A DNA stretch of 34,443 bases from Cardiobacteriales bacterium (GTDB taxonomy: Bacteria > Pseudomonadota > Gammaproteobacteria > Cardiobacteriales > Wohlfahrtiimonadaceae), in contig JASLFR010000095.1 of NCBI GenBank assembly GCA_030150565.1, positions 1-34,443 of the forward strand, in the 5' to 3' direction. Under the pieces are notes generated by a model. It was not told the DNA's origin. It saw only the letters and a list, made by a program, of their open reading frames with translations, and searched no databases. Both the position numbers and the translations under genes were made by a program. Position 1 is the first letter of the stretch; every line of letters begins with the position of its first letter. Below are positions 32,372 through 34,443 of the stretch, in pieces.

Positions 32372-33208
32372 ATGTTGTCACATATTCAAAATAGTTATGA
32401 TTCACTGCGCAAGTCTGAAGCGAAAGTTGCCGATTGGGTGCTCGCGCACCCTAATGAGACCATCACCCTCTCTATCAGCGCCTTAGCTGAGAAGGTTGGC
32501 GTCTCAGAGCCCACCATTATGCGTTTTTGTCGCGCCCTCAATTATGATGGCTTTCACACCTTCAAACGACTTTTAGAGGAGAGTCTTAACTCTGGAGTCC
32601 CCTTTGTTCACAGTTCTGTCTCATCTCACGATTCTGTTGAGAGTATCATCTCTAAATTGATCGACCAATCGAGTGCCGCACTTCTAAAAACGAAGCGTTA
32701 TCTTGAACCGAATGAGCTAGAAAAAGCGATTGCGATTCTTGAGCGAGCAAAACAGGTGATCTGTATTGGGCACGGTATCTCTGGAGTTGTGGCAAATGAT
32801 ATGCAGCAGAAATTACTCCGTGTGGGGATTCCTGTCTCTGCTCATACCGATCACCACGTTCATAGCTTAGCTGCAAGCCTCTTAACCCCAAATGATGCTT
32901 TAATCGCCGTCTCCCATACAGGAAAAAGTGAAGATATTATTGACTCTGCTGAACTTGCACTCGCAAATGGCGCCTCTGTAATCTCCCTCACCCCAAAAGA
33001 TTCAGCCCTTGGGGAGCTCTCCACCGTTGTTTTAGAATCGGGAGCAAAAGAGGATACTTCAGAATATATGCCGATGATCTCTCGCCTTGCCGATTTAGCG
33101 ATTGTGGATATTCTCCTTGTAACCCTCGCTCTTAAGAAAGGGCCTGAGTTTAGAATCGCTATGGAGAACTCCTTAAAAATTATCGATGCTAAACGGATTA
33201 AAGAGTAA
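32372..33208 (+). CDS. hexR: RpiR-family transcription regulator, HexR-like
   Basis: The 278-residue protein has an N-terminal RpiR helix-turn-helix (about 1-77, with VGVSEPTIMRFCRALNYDGF) and a C-terminal SIS sugar-phosphate-binding domain (about 120-255, with IGHGISGVVANDMQQKL and VSHTGKSEDIIDSA). EDTSEYMPMISRLADLAIVDIL is close to the HexR pattern. HexR in Pseudomonas and Shewanella represses zwf, edd, glk and related genes and is released by 2-keto-3-deoxy-6-phosphogluconate. Here only the glucokinase-like gene is adjacent, so the regulon is inferred. The ribosome site AAGGAGA precedes the ATG. Confidence 0.85.
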   Translation: MLSHIQNSYDSLRKSEAKVADWVLAHPNETITLSISALAEKVGVSEPTIMRFCRALNYDGFHTFKRLLEESLNSGVPFVHSSVSSHDSVESIISKLIDQSSAALLKTKRYLEPNELEKAIAILERAKQVICIGHGISGVVANDMQQKLLRVGIPVSAHTDHHVHSLAASLLTPNDALIAVSHTGKSEDIIDSAELALANGASVISLTPKDSALGELSTVVLESGAKEDTSEYMPMISRLADLAIVDILLVTLALKKGPEFRIAMENSLKIIDAKRIKE

Positions 33209-33214
33209 TTTTGA

Positions 33215-34018
33215 ATGAATCAACCCCTTGAAAAAGCACTTATTCGGCACGCGCTCTTAATTGAGTATGATGGTACCCATTTCCGTGGCTGGCAAAAGCA
33301 GACTCACCCCCCTATTCGCTCTGTAGAGGAGGAGCTCACTAAGGCGGTGAGTAAAATTGCGAATGAACCGATTGAAATTATCGCAGCGGGAAGAACGGAT
33401 GCTGGCGTTCACGCTCAAAATCTTATCGCCCATTTCGATACCTCAGCGATTCGAAAACCGCACGCATGGCTTCTTGGAATCAACTCCAATCTTCCCGATG
33501 ATTGTGCCGTTAAAGGGATTGCAACCACCCCTTTTGATTTTCATGCACGCCATTCAGCTAATGGGCGCCACTACCGCTACTCTATCTACAATGCTCGTCA
33601 CCGAAGCCCGATTTATCGCCATTTTGCCACTTGGATTCATACACCACTCGATATCAAAAAGATGCAAAGAGCAGCAACAGCCCTCATCGGAGAGCACGAT
33701 TTCTCTGCCTTTCGTTCAAGTGAATGCCAATCCCACTCCACTCATCGATATGTTGAAGAAATTACGATCCAACAGCAGGGGGCATTGATCACCATCGATC
33801 TTATCGCCAACGCTTTTCTACACCATATGGCGCGAAATATTGTGGGGACTCTCCTTGAAGTTGGGCGAGGCAAAGAGCCAATAGAGTATGTAAAAAAGGT
33901 ACTAGAGAGCCAAGATCGTACAAAAGGGGGGATGAATGCGCCCCCACAAGGATTATCCCTCCAGCAGGTGCGCTATCCTCAACTATTAACCCCAAAATTC
34001 TCACTTCTCGGTGAGTAA
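33215..34018 (+). CDS. truA: tRNA pseudouridine synthase A (positions 38-40)
   Basis: TruA makes pseudouridine at positions 38 to 40 of tRNA anticodon stems. The protein has 267 residues (E. coli 270). The catalytic Asp is D62 in GRTDAGVHA (59-67). The beginning LLIEYDGTHFRGWQKQ and the later FLHHMARNIVGTLLEVGRG are family motifs. The ATG at 33215 follows hexR after six bases and has only an AAAGAG-like ribosome site. Confidence 0.96.
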   Translation: MNQPLEKALIRHALLIEYDGTHFRGWQKQTHPPIRSVEEELTKAVSKIANEPIEIIAAGRTDAGVHAQNLIAHFDTSAIRKPHAWLLGINSNLPDDCAVKGIATTPFDFHARHSANGRHYRYSIYNARHRSPIYRHFATWIHTPLDIKKMQRAATALIGEHDFSAFRSSECQSHSTHRYVEEITIQQQGALITIDLIANAFLHHMARNIVGTLLEVGRGKEPIEYVKKVLESQDRTKGGMNAPPQGLSLQQVRYPQLLTPKFSLLGE

Positions 34019-34039
34019 AATCGCTTCATTCTTCCCAAG

Positions 34040-34080
34040 AGAGTCCGCTCCGTTATAATAAGCGCTCAACTCTTTTTTAT
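34040..34080 (+). promoter_or_regulatory. Possible overlapping terminator and promoter between truA and trpS
   Basis: AGAGT (34040-34044) and ACTCT (34069-34073) can form the base of a weak hairpin that is followed by a T run ending at 34079. The loop holds TATAAT (34054-34059), a possible -10 for trpS with a start near 34066. The -35 is poor. The evidence for either function is thin. Confidence 0.3.
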
Positions 34081-34104
34081 TCCCCTTTTAAGGAGCAATC
34101 ATTT

Positions 34105-34443
34105 ATGGAATCTAAAACGGTTTTAACCGGAATTAGTACTACAGGCACGCCCCACTTAGGTAACTACGCTGGCGCCATTCGCCCCGCTATTGAGCTGAGC
34201 AAAACTCACGATAGCGCTTACTTTTTCCTTGCAGACCTTCATTCTTTAATTAAATGCCAAGACCCCGAGCTTGTAAATCGCTCTCGCTTAGAGATCGCAG
34301 CCACCTGGATGGCACTCGGCTTAGATACCGATAAGGCGGTCTTCTATCGCCAATCCGATATTGAAGAGATTCCTCAAATTAGCTGGCTTTTAAGTTGTGT
34401 AACCGCAAAAGGGACGATGAATCGGGCCCACGCCTATAAAGCA
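34105..34443 (+). CDS. trpS: Tryptophanyl-tRNA synthetase (N-terminal part, cut by window edge)
   Basis: The frame from the ATG at 34105 is open to the window end (113 residues). TrpS charges tRNA-Trp. The start VLTGISTTGTPHLGNYAGAI contains the class I HIGH-type motif as HLGN (residues 17-20), and FFLADLHSLIKCQD and VFYRQSDIEEIPQISWLL are family segments. The TTTGTPHLGNY form is the one seen in the longer proteobacterial enzymes. The ribosome site AAGGAG is strong. Confidence 0.95.
   Translation, partial: MESKTVLTGISTTGTPHLGNYAGAIRPAIELSKTHDSAYFFLADLHSLIKCQDPELVNRSRLEIAATWMALGLDTDKAVFYRQSDIEEIPQISWLLSCVTAKGTMNRAHAYKA

Overview
The window is a gene-dense stretch of ordinary chromosome from a gammaproteobacterium-like organism. 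The bamA-rseP-dxr-cdsA-uppS-frr-pyrH run, the trmJ-cysE pair, lepA-lepB-rnc-era, a UbiK-type small protein and a HexR-like regulator are all typical of that class. By eye the base composition is a little under 50% GC. A Cardiobacteriales-type genus such as Ignatzschineria or Wohlfahrtiimonas would fit, but that is a guess from gene content. I saw no rRNA, tRNA, CRISPR array, insertion sequence, prophage or plasmid gene. Both ends cut genes: bamA on the left and trpS on the right.

Layout. Positions 1-7402 form a minus-strand block for envelope, lipid and isoprenoid synthesis and translation: bamA (5' part), rseP, dxr, cdsA, uppS, frr, pyrH, ubiK. As written, uppS carries a one-base frameshift. 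A compact divergent promoter region at about 7403-7487 separates ubiK from plus-strand trmJ-cysE. A large minus-strand M16C peptidase follows (9128-12013). Next comes a plus-strand run (12230-20580): a DUF805-like membrane protein, lepA, lepB, rnc, era, an EamA-type transporter, and overlapping pabB and pabC. Two minus-strand genes, purU and an M48 membrane peptidase, lie at 20631-22744. The plus-strand genes at 22896-27741 are a uracil permease, a secreted TPR protein, apaH and a YceI-domain protein. A BCCT transporter on the minus strand (27817-29868) converges with the last of these. The final plus-strand run (30187-34443) holds a secreted hypothetical protein, engB, a divergent glucokinase, a HexR/RpiR regulator, truA and the start of trpS.

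How the genes fit together. The left block joins isoprenoid precursor synthesis (Dxr) to undecaprenyl diphosphate (UppS), phospholipid precursor (CdsA), outer-membrane protein assembly (BamA) and envelope stress proteolysis (RseP). LepB, Rnc and Era link secretion, RNA processing and 30S assembly. PabB and PabC make p-aminobenzoate for folate, and PurU acts on formyl-tetrahydrofolate. The glucokinase-like gene beside a HexR-like gene suggests sugar-phosphate control of carbon flow. The extended -10 motif TGnTATAAT recurs ahead of several transcription units.

The most unusual items are: a YceI-domain protein without a signal peptide that carries a tail of about twelve 11-residue repeats; the broken uppS; a DUF805-like protein with a duplicated N-terminal domain and a hydrophilic insertion; a glucokinase with several altered signature residues; and a near-symmetric divergent promoter between ubiK and trmJ. 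I found no convincing new multi-gene system such as a defence, secretion or biosynthetic island.
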